DNA of 64,000 nt, from the NCBI RefSeq assembly GCF_900103215.1, contig NZ_FNGV01000011.1, positions 62,001-126,000 of the forward strand, in the 5' to 3' direction. The position numbers and the translations under genes are program-made. The stretch is from Kriegella aquimaris (lineage in GTDB: Bacteria; Bacteroidota; Bacteroidia; Flavobacteriales; Flavobacteriaceae). The notes beneath the pieces are model-generated. The model saw nothing but the letters and a program-made list of their open reading frames with translations. It ran no database searches and was not told the DNA's origin. Positions 18,602 through 27,972 of this stretch are shown one piece after another (position 1 is the first letter of the stretch; every line of letters starts with the position of its first letter).

Positions 18602-19627
18602 CTAGAATTCCACCGATTTATCCCTAATCGAAGACTCCCTGACATTAAGCACTCCGTTCAATAATACGGTTTCCGGTTGGTCGCTTCCCTCATTGATAAG
18701 CTTTAAGAGTAGCTCCGCTGTCTTTTTTCCCATTTCATAGGTGGGCTGAAATATACTGCTCAACTGTGGTGTAATCAATTCGGCCATGCGTGTCTCGGTG
18801 TGCCCCATTATAGCAACATCTTCGGGGACTCTTAGACCATTGCTTTTCAGTTTTTTAATAACACCCATGGCTACTTGGTCATTAAAACAGAAAATAGCGT
18901 CGGGCATATCCCGATTGTAAATAAGGTCTTCTATGACTTCCATACCGTTTTTTGCGAACAAACCGGCCTCAATTATTTTAAAGTTGTCCTTCGAAATTTT
19001 ATGCTTCGCCATGGCCTTTTTAAATCCTTTGGTTCTTTCCGTTGAAACACACAAAAATTTGGGTCCTGAGAGATGATATATTTTTTTATAGCCCTGTCTG
19101 ATAAGGTGTTCGGTTGCGAAGAATCCCCATTTCTCGTTATCCAAAAGCACCTTTGATGCAGGCAAGTTCTTTTCTACACGACTCATGAACACGATAGGAT
19201 ATCCATTTTGATACTGTTTCAAATAGAAATCCATATTATTACTTTTCAATGTAGGTGCTATAATTAATCCATCGACCATGCTGTTTATCAATGTTTTGAC
19301 ATTTCTTAGCTCTTGATCCGTATTCTCATCGGATTGCATGATGAGTACCTGAAATTTATGGGCCATAAAAACTTCTTGTATACCGATAATTATTTCAGAA
19401 TAATATTCATTGATAAACTCCGGTACGACCACACCAATATTGAAAGTTTTGTTTTGACTTAATTTTTGAGCAATAGGGTTAGGGTGATAGCCCATTTCCT
19501 CGGCAGTCTTCAATATAAGTTCCTTCGTTTCTTTCTTAATGTCGTACTTATCATTGAAGGCTCGAGAAATCGATGATATCGAAACATTCAATCGCTTGGC
19601 TACATCTTTTATGGTTACATGTTTCAT
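18602..19627 (-). CDS. LacI-family transcriptional regulator
   Basis: A 341-residue one-component regulator. The N-terminal helix-turn-helix reads VTIKDVAKRLNVSISSISRAFN (about residues 4-25), the hinge region follows near residue 50, and the rest is the periplasmic-binding-protein-like sensor domain (FNIGVVVPEF, DGLIIAPT, FCFNDQVAMGVIKKL). It is divergent from susC, and the 403-base gap between them carries a perfect palindrome with CG at its centre, the hallmark of LacI-type operators. The simplest model is repression of susC-susD, and perhaps of the catabolic operon, relieved by a sugar from the pathway. The ligand is unknown. Confidence 0.93.
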   Translation of the reverse strand: MKHVTIKDVAKRLNVSISSISRAFNDKYDIKKETKELILKTAEEMGYHPNPIAQKLSQNKTFNIGVVVPEFINEYYSEIIIGIQEVFMAHKFQVLIMQSDENTDQELRNVKTLINSMVDGLIIAPTLKSNNMDFYLKQYQNGYPIVFMSRVEKNLPASKVLLDNEKWGFFATEHLIRQGYKKIYHLSGPKFLCVSTERTKGFKKAMAKHKISKDNFKIIEAGLFAKNGMEVIEDLIYNRDMPDAIFCFNDQVAMGVIKKLKSNGLRVPEDVAIMGHTETRMAELITPQLSSIFQPTYEMGKKTAELLLKLINEGSDQPETVLLNGVLNVRESSIRDKSVEF

Positions 19628-20030
19628 TTAGTAAGTTTTGATGCCGTAATGATTTTTGATGATAGTGTATTCAATTTCCGAAAACATTGAAAGTTATTTT
19701 TTGAAGATAATGAAATCTCGTTCAATATCAGATAGGATCTAGTTTATCAGTCAGGCGGATTTTTATTAAAACTATTTTATAACAATGTAGAAAATGTGTT
19801 GGAGGCTATGATATTGTTGGAACCTATTAAATAGATACGTTTTGTGAAATTGATAATTCTAGTTGGTAATTATTAATAATTTCTTTTTCGGAAACGTTTC
19901 CGAAAATTTAAAACGTTTCCGAAAGCGTTTCCGTAAAATTTTACATTTCATTTTAATTGCTCATTGCATAATGAACGTATTTTTCAGCGATTAACTAAAA
20001 AATAACCAACTCATAACCAATTGATAATCT
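19628..20030. other. Divergent intergenic region between lacI and susC
   Basis: 403 bases without a gene. The lacI-proximal part is AT-rich with no feature I can name. The susC-proximal part holds the operator cluster at 19885-19933. I found no clean Bacteroidota promoter (TTG spaced to TAnnTTTG); an imperfect TAnnTTTG-like element just ahead of the operators is too degenerate to call. About 100 bases separate the operators from the susC start, leaving room for a 5' leader. Confidence 0.6.
19885..19933. promoter_or_regulatory. LacI-type operator cluster upstream of susC
   Basis: A perfect 22-base palindrome spans 19885-19906, with core GGAAACGTTTCC centred on CG at 19895-19896. Two degenerate copies follow: TAAAACGTTTCC (19909-19920, 10 of 12 core matches) and GAAAGCGTTTCC (19921-19932, 10 of 12). 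Centres are 19 and 12 bases apart, so the outer two lie 31 bases apart, about three helical turns. A palindrome with a CG centre beside a divergent lacI-type gene is the expected operator arrangement; binding is inferred. Confidence 0.82.
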
Positions 20031-23000
20031 ATGAAAAATAAGCATTTACTATTGATGATTTTTCTAGGCTTTAGCGCGATGCTATGGTCACAGGAAAAGA
20101 CGGTTACCGGAACGGTAACTGATTCGGAAAACGTGCCGCTGCCAGGGGTAAACGTTATCGAAGTAGGAACAACGAACGGTACACAGACCGATTTTGACGG
20201 AAATTTTTCGATTACCGTAACGCAGGGAGCTGCCCTGCAATTTTCGTATGTAGGTATGGTTTCCCAGACCGTTGCGGTCGGTACCCAAACCACGATTGAT
20301 TTAACGCTATTGGAAGATGCGGCCCAACTTGATGAGGTTGTTGTCGTGGGCTACGGCGTTCAAAAAGCCGTAAACCTTACTGGATCGGTTGAAACGGTTA
20401 AGGCAGAGGAAATCACAAGGCAACCAGTCGCACAGACATCCCAAGCCCTTGCAGGCCTTGTTCCCGGGCTCACGGCAACACAGAGTAGTGGACAGCCTGG
20501 TAGTGACGGGGCGACCATACGCATTCGTGGTATAGGGACCTTGGGAAATGGCAACAAAAATAATCCGCTAATATTGGTTGATGGAATACCAGATGATATT
20601 AATGGTGTCGATCCGAGCGATATTGAATCCATATCGGTACTAAAAGATGCCTCTGCGGCGGCAATTTATGGATCTCGAGCATCGAACGGTGTAATATTGA
20701 TTACGACCAAAAGAGGAAAAGAGGGTAAACTCTCAACGACATATAGCACCTATACAGGAATTCAGAGTATCTCCCAGAATTTAAAGTTTCTTGACGCCGT
20801 AGGCTTTATGGAAGCTTTTAACTCAGCAGAACCGGGCGCTTTCGATCAAGCCACTATCGATGCTTATAAATCAGGAGTTAACGTTGGCACAGAAGTAAGA
20901 CCTGATACGGATTGGGTAGACTTGTTGTTCTCTCAAGCAGGTATTCAGCAGTATCACAACTTGGCTGTACGAGGAGGTTCTGAAAAAGCAAAAATTTCTA
21001 CTTCCATTTCGTATATGGATCAAGATGGAAATATTCCGAACTTTAGCTTCAAGAGGTATAGTGGGCGTTTCAATGCAGATTTGAAATTGGGAGAAAAAAT
21101 AGACTTGGCCTTTGACCTGAATTTTAGACGGGAAAAACAATTGGCTCCAGGAGGTTTAAATGATATCACAAGAGCGGCCTATAGACTTCAACCGTTATTC
21201 AATGCATATAACGATGACGGTTCATGGGGCGCCGGTTTTAGTGGGGGTAACCCTGTGGCTCTCGTGAATTCAGGTAGTTTATATGATGAAACCACAAATT
21301 ATTTTAGAGGATTGCTCAAAGCAACCTATAGACCTTTTAAAGATTTGTCTATAGCTGTAACTTATGCGCCGCAATATGTCGATCGTGATAGGGACAATTT
21401 TGATGCCACTTGGCAGTATAAAGAGAATTCATCTGCTTCACCCCAAGTTCCTGCGGGAAGGTTCAATAAATTGTTTAAGCAAACGTATACCTCTTTTCAA
21501 GACAACTTTAACGCTATAATAAATTATAACAAATCGTTTGATGACCATTCCGTTTCAGCTTTGGTCGGTTACGAATTCTTAAAATTCAATTCCGAAATCT
21601 GGTCAGCAGAACGAAGAGGTTTTGTGTTAGAGGAATTTAGGGGACTCGATAATGGCGATGCCGATACGCAACTCAATTCAGGAAGTTCTACTTTAAACGG
21701 CTTGGAATCTGTTTTTGGAAGAGTCAATTATTCCTATAAAAATAAATACTTATTGGAAGCCAACGTTCGTCGCGATGCATCTTCACGTTTTGCCCCGGGT
21801 TTCCGATCGGCAACCTTTCCTTCCTTTTCTTTGGGGTGGCGTGTTTCCGAAGAGGGTTGGTTTCCCGAAGATGCTTTTGTTTCCAATCTTAAATTTAGGG
21901 CTTCCTGGGGGCAATTGGGCAATCAGTTCATTTTCGACAATAGTGGAAATCCAGTCAATTTTGCCTATACTTCCCTTTTTGGTCTAGGTAATGCCAACCC
22001 GACTATTGGGGGCGTACCCATCGTTGGTGGGGCTCAATCTGTTTTGTCCAATCCGAATTTAAGATGGGAAACCGGTGAAACCTCGAATATAGCCATGGAT
22101 GCAGGTTTTTTTCATGGTAAAATGTCATTGACGGCTGAATATTATGTCAGAAAAACAAAAGATATTCTTTTGGGGGTCACCATTCCAACTTCTATCGGTT
22201 TCGATGCTCCCGTACAAAATGCAGGTCAGGTAGAGAACACCGGTTACGATATCTCATTGGGCTGGCAAGATATGATCGGTGAGAACTTTAGGTATGGTTT
22301 TAATGCAAACTATTCCGATTTTGTTAACGAAATTACAGATTTGGGAGGATTGGATGAACTTCCTCCCGGAAATACCATAAACCGTGTAGGCGAAGAAATA
22401 GGTGCTATCTACGGACTGAAGGTAGAAGGGTTATATCAAGAAAGTGACTTTAACGATGACGGATCTTTAATTGCCGGTTTACCCGTTCCCCAATTCGGGG
22501 CGGTTCAGGCCGGAGATATTAAATATGAAGACTTTAATGACAACGGTGAAATCAACAACGATGACCGTACTATAATCGGTAGTAATTTGGCCACCAAGAA
22601 CTGGGGCTTTGATGTTTTTGCTGAATACAAGGGTTTAGATCTTTCCGTCTCGGTACTGGGATCGGAAGGCAGGGATGTTGTATTGCAAGGAGATGCAGGT
22701 TACGCTTTTTTCAATGCAGGTAAAATTCAAGAATGGCAGGCCGATTATTGGACTCCACAGAATACCGGTGCCCAATACCCTCGTCTAACACCGGGTAGTT
22801 CACACCCGAACTGGCGTACTAGCGAAACATGGATGTTCGATACTTCGTATGTGAGATTGAGAAATGTGACCTTGGGGTATAATCTACCAAAAGATTTTGT
22901 TGAGAAAATAGGAATCGCCAATTCCCGTGTCTATTTATCTGGGCAGAATTTAGTGACTTGGGACGATATGCCCGACGGTATCGATCCGTTGATTCCTAAT

Positions 23001-23066
23001 TTTTCCGCAGGAGCATTTTATCCAGTTACCAAAGTATATTCCTTGGGCCTAAGCATAACCTTTTAA
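20031..23066 (+). CDS. susC: SusC-like TonB-dependent outer-membrane transporter
   Basis: A 1011-residue outer-membrane protein. After a signal peptide (about residues 1-21) comes a carboxypeptidase-regulatory-like domain (TVTGTVTDSENVPLPGVNVIE to DFDGNFSITV, 24-67), then the plug domain starting at LDEVVVVGYG with IRIRGIGTLG and SAAAIYGSRASNGVILITTKRGK, then the beta-barrel ending in the usual aromatic C-terminus (LSITF). It imports oligosaccharides into the periplasm with energy from TonB. The following susD starts 19 bases later. In this locus it would bring in carrageenan or other sulfated galactan oligosaccharides. Confidence 0.96.
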   Translation: MKNKHLLLMIFLGFSAMLWSQEKTVTGTVTDSENVPLPGVNVIEVGTTNGTQTDFDGNFSITVTQGAALQFSYVGMVSQTVAVGTQTTIDLTLLEDAAQLDEVVVVGYGVQKAVNLTGSVETVKAEEITRQPVAQTSQALAGLVPGLTATQSSGQPGSDGATIRIRGIGTLGNGNKNNPLILVDGIPDDINGVDPSDIESISVLKDASAAAIYGSRASNGVILITTKRGKEGKLSTTYSTYTGIQSISQNLKFLDAVGFMEAFNSAEPGAFDQATIDAYKSGVNVGTEVRPDTDWVDLLFSQAGIQQYHNLAVRGGSEKAKISTSISYMDQDGNIPNFSFKRYSGRFNADLKLGEKIDLAFDLNFRREKQLAPGGLNDITRAAYRLQPLFNAYNDDGSWGAGFSGGNPVALVNSGSLYDETTNYFRGLLKATYRPFKDLSIAVTYAPQYVDRDRDNFDATWQYKENSSASPQVPAGRFNKLFKQTYTSFQDNFNAIINYNKSFDDHSVSALVGYEFLKFNSEIWSAERRGFVLEEFRGLDNGDADTQLNSGSSTLNGLESVFGRVNYSYKNKYLLEANVRRDASSRFAPGFRSATFPSFSLGWRVSEEGWFPEDAFVSNLKFRASWGQLGNQFIFDNSGNPVNFAYTSLFGLGNANPTIGGVPIVGGAQSVLSNPNLRWETGETSNIAMDAGFFHGKMSLTAEYYVRKTKDILLGVTIPTSIGFDAPVQNAGQVENTGYDISLGWQDMIGENFRYGFNANYSDFVNEITDLGGLDELPPGNTINRVGEEIGAIYGLKVEGLYQESDFNDDGSLIAGLPVPQFGAVQAGDIKYEDFNDNGEINNDDRTIIGSNLATKNWGFDVFAEYKGLDLSVSVLGSEGRDVVLQGDAGYAFFNAGKIQEWQADYWTPQNTGAQYPRLTPGSSHPNWRTSETWMFDTSYVRLRNVTLGYNLPKDFVEKIGIANSRVYLSGQNLVTWDDMPDGIDPLIPNFSAGAFYPVTKVYSLGLSITF

Positions 23067-23085
23067 TTCGTAAAACTTGTTCAAC

Positions 23086-24885
23086 ATGAAAACTATAAAA
23101 TATATAATTGCATTGGGTATGGGTCTTATGCTGATGACGGCCTGCGAAGATACCGTCTTGAATTTGGAGGACCCCGGAAGCCCTACAGATGCTACCTTTT
23201 TTCAAACCGAGGCTCAATTAGAGGTCGCATTGGCCGGAGCCTATCAGAGTTTAAACTATGTAAGTTCGGTGCCTTTTCCGCAAATTTTAGACCATGCCAC
23301 CGACTATGCCTTCAATAGGGGCAACGTTGCTGGTACGGTCGATGCTACCACCGGGGGGTTGACCTCTACTGGAAATCTTAACAATGGCTTTTGGTCTAGA
23401 TTTTATACAGGTGTGCAACGTACAAATAACCTTTTGACGAATATGGGAAAGGCCGAAGCTGTCGCAGATTCCCAACGTTTCAATCAGATTCGTGGCGAAG
23501 CTTTATTCCTAAGGGCTTTTTTCTACAGCTATTTGATAGAACTTTTCGGAGATGTACCTTTTCACACCGAGGTAACGACCACTTTAGAAGACTTGGGGAT
23601 AGCCAAAACGCCCAAGGCTGAAATCGTAGCAAGCCTTGTAAGCGACTTAGAAGAAGCGGCCGATTTGTTGCCTGCGGTTCAACCCAGTAGCGGAAGAGGT
23701 AGGGCATCGGCGAATGCCGCAAACGCCCTGATTGCTCGAATTGCTTTATATAATAGTGACTATGCTATAGCGGAAAGTGCAGCATTAAAGGTAATGAACG
23801 CTGACCAAGCACCGAGCTTATTTCCTGATTATGAAGCCTTGTTCACCGATGCTGGTGTGGGTTCGTCAGAAGTACTTTTAGATATGTCTTATACGAATGG
23901 TACCCAAACCCACGGGTTATCGCAAAGACAAGGAACCCGTTTTGGTGGGTGGTGTCAGTATGTACCGGCCCAACAAACGGTAGATAGTTATGAAACTATC
24001 AATGGCCTTCCTATCGACGAGGACCCTGCTTATGATCCTGCGAACCCTTTTGAAAATAGAGATCCAAGGTTAAAAGCATCTATTGTAATTCCTGGAGAGG
24101 TGTGGACAGGTCATGTTATTCAGCAACATAGTGATAGTATTGCCACATGGAGGGTCGAGAACGGAGTTAATGTTGAGCGGGTTTTCAACGTGAATGCGGC
24201 CAATCCGGCCGGTAGGGAAATCGTAGACCCTGTTGATGGCGCCCAATATGTGACCGGAGGGTCGAACCGATTTACTTCCTTCACGGGTTATTTTTGGAAA
24301 AAATTCTCCGATGAACCGTTTTTAATGGGAGAAGGTAGTCCTTTAGAATCTGAACAACCCATATACTTAATACGTTTTGCAGAGGTACTCTTGAATTATG
24401 CAGAAGCTAAAATAGAGGCAGGAACAATCGATGCCAGCGTGTTGGATGCCATCAATCAAGTGCGTGAGCGAGCCTATAATGGAAGTGGAATTTCATATCC
24501 CGAAGTAACGACGACCGATCAGGCCGAATTAAGAACAATTATAAGAAGGGAACGAAAAGTTGAACTGGCTGATGAAGGTTTGAGATTGTTTGATATCAGA
24601 AGATGGGGTATCGCCGAAAAAGTGATGAATACCACTTTATTGGGCGGGCCCGCAAATGGATTCAGTAAGATTGGTGGTGAGATGGGTTTTGTACCCGCCA
24701 TTGACCAAGATGGTTTCATTGATTATTCTGGTGCGCCGTCCCAACCAAGGGTAGAATTGGGCAATTTAGATTTTAGGGAACTTGAAGTTCGGGTTTTTAA
24801 TGCCAATCGAGATTACTTATGGCCTATACCACAAGCCGAAATTGATGCGACCGATGGTGTCGTAACACAAAATTCAGGTTATTAA
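23086..24885 (+). CDS. susD: SusD-like (RagB/SusD) glycan-binding lipoprotein
   Basis: A 599-residue surface lipoprotein that forms the lid over SusC. The ATG at 23086 is preferred because it directly begins the lipoprotein signal (GLMLMTAC); an in-frame TTG nine bases upstream is unlikely. Family features are the N-terminal tetratricopeptide-like helices (FWSRFYTGVQRTNNLL, RGEALFLRAFFYSYLIELFGDVP) and the C-terminal segment with LIRFAEVLLNYAEAKIEAG, ERKVELADEGLRLFDIRRWG and the final YLWPIPQAEIDA. Confidence 0.96.
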   Translation: MKTIKYIIALGMGLMLMTACEDTVLNLEDPGSPTDATFFQTEAQLEVALAGAYQSLNYVSSVPFPQILDHATDYAFNRGNVAGTVDATTGGLTSTGNLNNGFWSRFYTGVQRTNNLLTNMGKAEAVADSQRFNQIRGEALFLRAFFYSYLIELFGDVPFHTEVTTTLEDLGIAKTPKAEIVASLVSDLEEAADLLPAVQPSSGRGRASANAANALIARIALYNSDYAIAESAALKVMNADQAPSLFPDYEALFTDAGVGSSEVLLDMSYTNGTQTHGLSQRQGTRFGGWCQYVPAQQTVDSYETINGLPIDEDPAYDPANPFENRDPRLKASIVIPGEVWTGHVIQQHSDSIATWRVENGVNVERVFNVNAANPAGREIVDPVDGAQYVTGGSNRFTSFTGYFWKKFSDEPFLMGEGSPLESEQPIYLIRFAEVLLNYAEAKIEAGTIDASVLDAINQVRERAYNGSGISYPEVTTTDQAELRTIIRRERKVELADEGLRLFDIRRWGIAEKVMNTTLLGGPANGFSKIGGEMGFVPAIDQDGFIDYSGAPSQPRVELGNLDFRELEVRVFNANRDYLWPIPQAEIDATDGVVTQNSGY

Positions 24886-24912
24886 AGAGTGTTGTTTGAG
24901 TTAGTTGTTGAT

Positions 24913-24938
24913 ATAGGGGGTGGGCAACCGCCTCCTAT
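24913..24938 (+). terminator. Hairpin with GCAA tetraloop after susD (possible terminator or attenuator)
   Basis: The 26 bases fold into an 11-pair stem (two G-U pairs) capped by GCAA, a stable GNRA loop. It starts 28 bases after the susD stop. No T run follows directly, so it may act as an mRNA 3' end stabiliser or partial terminator that lowers expression of the genes downstream relative to susC-susD. Confidence 0.55.
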
Positions 24939-25003
24939 TCTATAAAAAATAACATTCAAATTTTGAGCACTAAAGATTGTAACCTAATTCGTATTTTTTG
25001 AGA

Positions 25004-26824
25004 ATGAAAAGAGATAAAGTCATGACCGTGATGAATAGAATCGTAATATCCATTTTTACATTTTTCCTTGTAAATATTGTAGGGGCCCAAGATATTTTAT
25101 TGGAAGCTGAAAGTTTCGATAATCCAGGAGGTTGGGTCGTGGATCCGCAGTTCGTTGAACAGATGGGATCCCCCTACCTCATGGCCCATGGTATGGGAGA
25201 AACCGTGCAAAACGCGACCACCCAAGTAAGTTTTGAAAAATCTGGACAGTACCATATTTGGGTTCGTACCATGAATTGGGCTCCAGGTGAATGGGATGCA
25301 CCTGGTCGGTTCAACCTAAAGGTAGACGATACGATGTTAGAGAAAGCCTTGGGTCTGCGTTCGGGCTGGGGCTGGGAATATGTGGGAGAAACCAAAATCG
25401 GAAAAAATAAAAGTGCACATATTGAACTTGTCGATCTGACAGGTTTTAATGGTCGGTGCGATGCCATTTATTTTTCCACTTCTGATAAAGAACCTCCGTC
25501 ATCAGCGAAGAAGTTGGCAGAATGGCGAAAAACGGTTACGGCAGAGTCCAATGCCCCGGAAGAAATCAAAAACTACGACTTAGTGATTGTCGGGGGAGGT
25601 ATAGCCGGTTGTGCCGCGGCCATTGCCAGTGCCGAACAGGGTCTGAAAATCGCCCTTGTACATGACCGCCCGTTGCTGGGCGGTAATGCCAGTAGTGAAA
25701 TCAGGGTGCATACGGAGGGTATCTATGGAAACTTTGAGCGGATACTAAGGATGCTCGATACGGAGCATTACCCGAATGGGCATGTTGAAGCGGAAATCGA
25801 TCAAGAAAAAAGAGACAAGAACGTTAAGAGCTACGAGAATATTGATTTATTCTTGAATTGGAGGGCCTATGATGCCAAAGCGGAAAATAATACGATACAA
25901 TATGTAGATGCTAGACATACTTCAGATGGGAAGCGTATTCGTTTTACCGCACCTCGCTTTGTAGATTCGACAGGTGATGGGTGGATCGGTTTCTGGGCCG
26001 GTGCAGAATTCTCATACGGGCGTGAGAGTGTGGACACCTATGACGAAGCCTGGGAGAAACACGGGGAACTATGGAGCCCGAAGGAAGCAGATAATGCCGT
26101 AATGGGGTCTTCGGTATTGTGGGGATCAAAAGAAATGGAGACTGATCAAGATTTTTCTGAAGTGCCTTGGGCGATGCCCGTGGCAAAGAGCTATAAAGAA
26201 GTGAAAGGAGAATGGCAGTGGGAGTTTAGTCGTAACGATTTGAACCAAATAGAAGATGCCGAAGAAATACGGGATCACATGTTGCGGGCAATCTACGGGT
26301 CGTTTAGTAATGCAAAAAAAGAACCTGAAAATGCAAAGCGTAAATTGGAATGGGTTTCGTATTTGGTGGGCAAACGGGAATCAAGAAGGTTGGTCGGTGA
26401 TCATATATTTACCTTTAAGGATGCGGTTAATGAAATTAAGTTTCCAGATGCCGTAGTAGTTGAGAAGAGAGCCATTGATGTGCATTATCAAACAGTTTTG
26501 GAAGATGAGAACAATCCTGATTTTATATCCGAGGCCTTATTCTATAAAGGTATTCAGTATTACATTCCGTATCGAAGCCTATATTCGAAAAATATCAGTA
26601 ATCTTTTTATGGCCGGACGTAATTTTAGTTGCTCACATATCGGTCTTGGAGGGCCCCGTGTAATGCGCACTACGGGTCAAATGGGGGCTGCAGTAGGTTT
26701 TGCGGCTTCACTATGTGAAAAGTACGATGTTGATCCCAGAGACATTTATACAGGGTATTTGCCAGAATATTTAGAACTTATAGAATCTCAGAAATATAGG
26801 AAAATACCAGAATCGAAAAAATGA
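25004..26824 (+). CDS. Exported FAD-dependent oxidoreductase with N-terminal beta-sandwich domain
   Basis: A 606-residue protein. A signal peptide ends near residue 29 (NIVGAQ); the ATG at 25004 is used, though later ATGs at 25022 and 25037 also keep the signal. Residues about 30-160 form a carbohydrate-binding-like beta-sandwich (ILLEAESFDNPGGW, YHIWVRTMNW). The dinucleotide-binding motif VIVGGGIAGCAAAIASAEQG starts near 188, followed by DRPLLGGNASSEIR. Downstream, VGKRESRR and YIPYRSLYSKNISNLFMAGRN are shared with the second oxidoreductase at 29693. The substrate is unknown; export and the sugar-binding-like domain suggest a glycan. The next gene overlaps it by 4 bases and carries a flavinylation-like motif, suggesting an electron partner. 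Confidence 0.83.
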   Translation: MKRDKVMTVMNRIVISIFTFFLVNIVGAQDILLEAESFDNPGGWVVDPQFVEQMGSPYLMAHGMGETVQNATTQVSFEKSGQYHIWVRTMNWAPGEWDAPGRFNLKVDDTMLEKALGLRSGWGWEYVGETKIGKNKSAHIELVDLTGFNGRCDAIYFSTSDKEPPSSAKKLAEWRKTVTAESNAPEEIKNYDLVIVGGGIAGCAAAIASAEQGLKIALVHDRPLLGGNASSEIRVHTEGIYGNFERILRMLDTEHYPNGHVEAEIDQEKRDKNVKSYENIDLFLNWRAYDAKAENNTIQYVDARHTSDGKRIRFTAPRFVDSTGDGWIGFWAGAEFSYGRESVDTYDEAWEKHGELWSPKEADNAVMGSSVLWGSKEMETDQDFSEVPWAMPVAKSYKEVKGEWQWEFSRNDLNQIEDAEEIRDHMLRAIYGSFSNAKKEPENAKRKLEWVSYLVGKRESRRLVGDHIFTFKDAVNEIKFPDAVVVEKRAIDVHYQTVLEDENNPDFISEALFYKGIQYYIPYRSLYSKNISNLFMAGRNFSCSHIGLGGPRVMRTTGQMGAAVGFAASLCEKYDVDPRDIYTGYLPEYLELIESQKYRKIPESKK

Positions 26825-27939
26825 GGTATAGGTTGTTGAACTTATTTCTGTTCGTGCTATGGTACGGAAATGCGCAGTTTGCATTGACCGATATTGGCGG
26901 AGCAGTGCTGCAAGAAAATGGTCTAGACCGACAGCCGGAATTTTTTAATATGCCATGGGAATACGGAACTAAGCTTGTAAAAAAGGAAACTTCAATGTTT
27001 ATAGAAGTAGATTCCATAGGCAAACAGAACATCGGGCTTTTAGTCGACCAGCGCGAACGACCCATATTATATGTCTCTGATATTGAAACACCCGTATGCG
27101 CCGACGGCGATTGCAAGTTGATGAACATCCGTTTATATTGGACTCTTTTGGGTGACTATGCTGGTTTTGACCGTGATTCAAAGCTGCCCTTGACCAAAAA
27201 TGACCATGATGAATTTTCAATGGCCGATTATCTAAAGTTGCATCTATTACTTACCGATGCCAACTCCATTCTGAAACAGAGGAAAATAGATGAGTTGATA
27301 GAAAAACCAAAACCTTCGGAAGGTAATGGACCTGATGCGCTTTCTGGGGCTACGATCAAAGAGGTTAAGGAAACGGTTGTTTCCGGAGCGTTATATTCCT
27401 GTTATGTTGCCTGGCATTTGGTACACGGCCAATTAAATGCCAAACTCAGGGAATATACTTCGAGTCAAGTTACCGATGAAACGGTCTTTCAGATGTTGCA
27501 TAGCGCTAATAGCAATTATCAAATGTTCGCGCTTGGAAGATTCGATGAAGCAAACTATAAAGAGCATTATGCTAGAATCGCCAATATATTTGAGACGGGT
27601 ATTCCCATGGTCCGTGGTTTTATTTGTAAGAACTTGCCCGAAAAATTTTGGAAAACCCCGAAATTGCAAAACCTGTTTTGGAATGCGTTTGCTGATGTTG
27701 ATATCAATACACGCAGTCTTTTATTGGAACATTTGAATTCCGCTTCGACGGAGACTTTGGAGCGTATCTCTACCCATCTCGGAGTAATGACAAAAAACCA
27801 GCTGAAAATTTTTCTGGAACAAATAGGGGAGAATGGATTGGTAGAACCTATTAGAAAGAACCTGGTTGTTTTTGCCAATGATGAAAAACAGACCTACGGC
27901 TATATAGTAAATCAATTTTTAGAGGAATACGAATTATAG
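26821..27939 (+). CDS. Unrecognised exported protein with flavinylation-like DxxSGAT motif
   Basis: A 372-residue protein whose start overlaps the stop of the FAD oxidoreductase gene (ATGA). The first 18 residues form a signal peptide (LNLFLFVLWYGNAQ). I do not recognise the family. Around residue 172 it has GPDALSGATIKEVKETVVSGA, in which D172-A-L-S-G-A-T178 fits the Dxx(S/T)GAT pattern where ApbE attaches FMN to threonine in NqrC/RnfG-like domains. The N-terminal half has beta-rich segments; the C-terminal half (about 230-372) looks helical and repeat-like. A covalently flavinylated electron acceptor for the upstream oxidase is a plausible role but rests on the motif and gene overlap. No apbE lies in the window. 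Confidence 0.6.
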   Translation: MRYRLLNLFLFVLWYGNAQFALTDIGGAVLQENGLDRQPEFFNMPWEYGTKLVKKETSMFIEVDSIGKQNIGLLVDQRERPILYVSDIETPVCADGDCKLMNIRLYWTLLGDYAGFDRDSKLPLTKNDHDEFSMADYLKLHLLLTDANSILKQRKIDELIEKPKPSEGNGPDALSGATIKEVKETVVSGALYSCYVAWHLVHGQLNAKLREYTSSQVTDETVFQMLHSANSNYQMFALGRFDEANYKEHYARIANIFETGIPMVRGFICKNLPEKFWKTPKLQNLFWNAFADVDINTRSLLLEHLNSASTETLERISTHLGVMTKNQLKIFLEQIGENGLVEPIRKNLVVFANDEKQTYGYIVNQFLEEYEL

Positions 27940-27972
27940 GTTACCGCAAATGCGATACGTAAAAAATACCAA

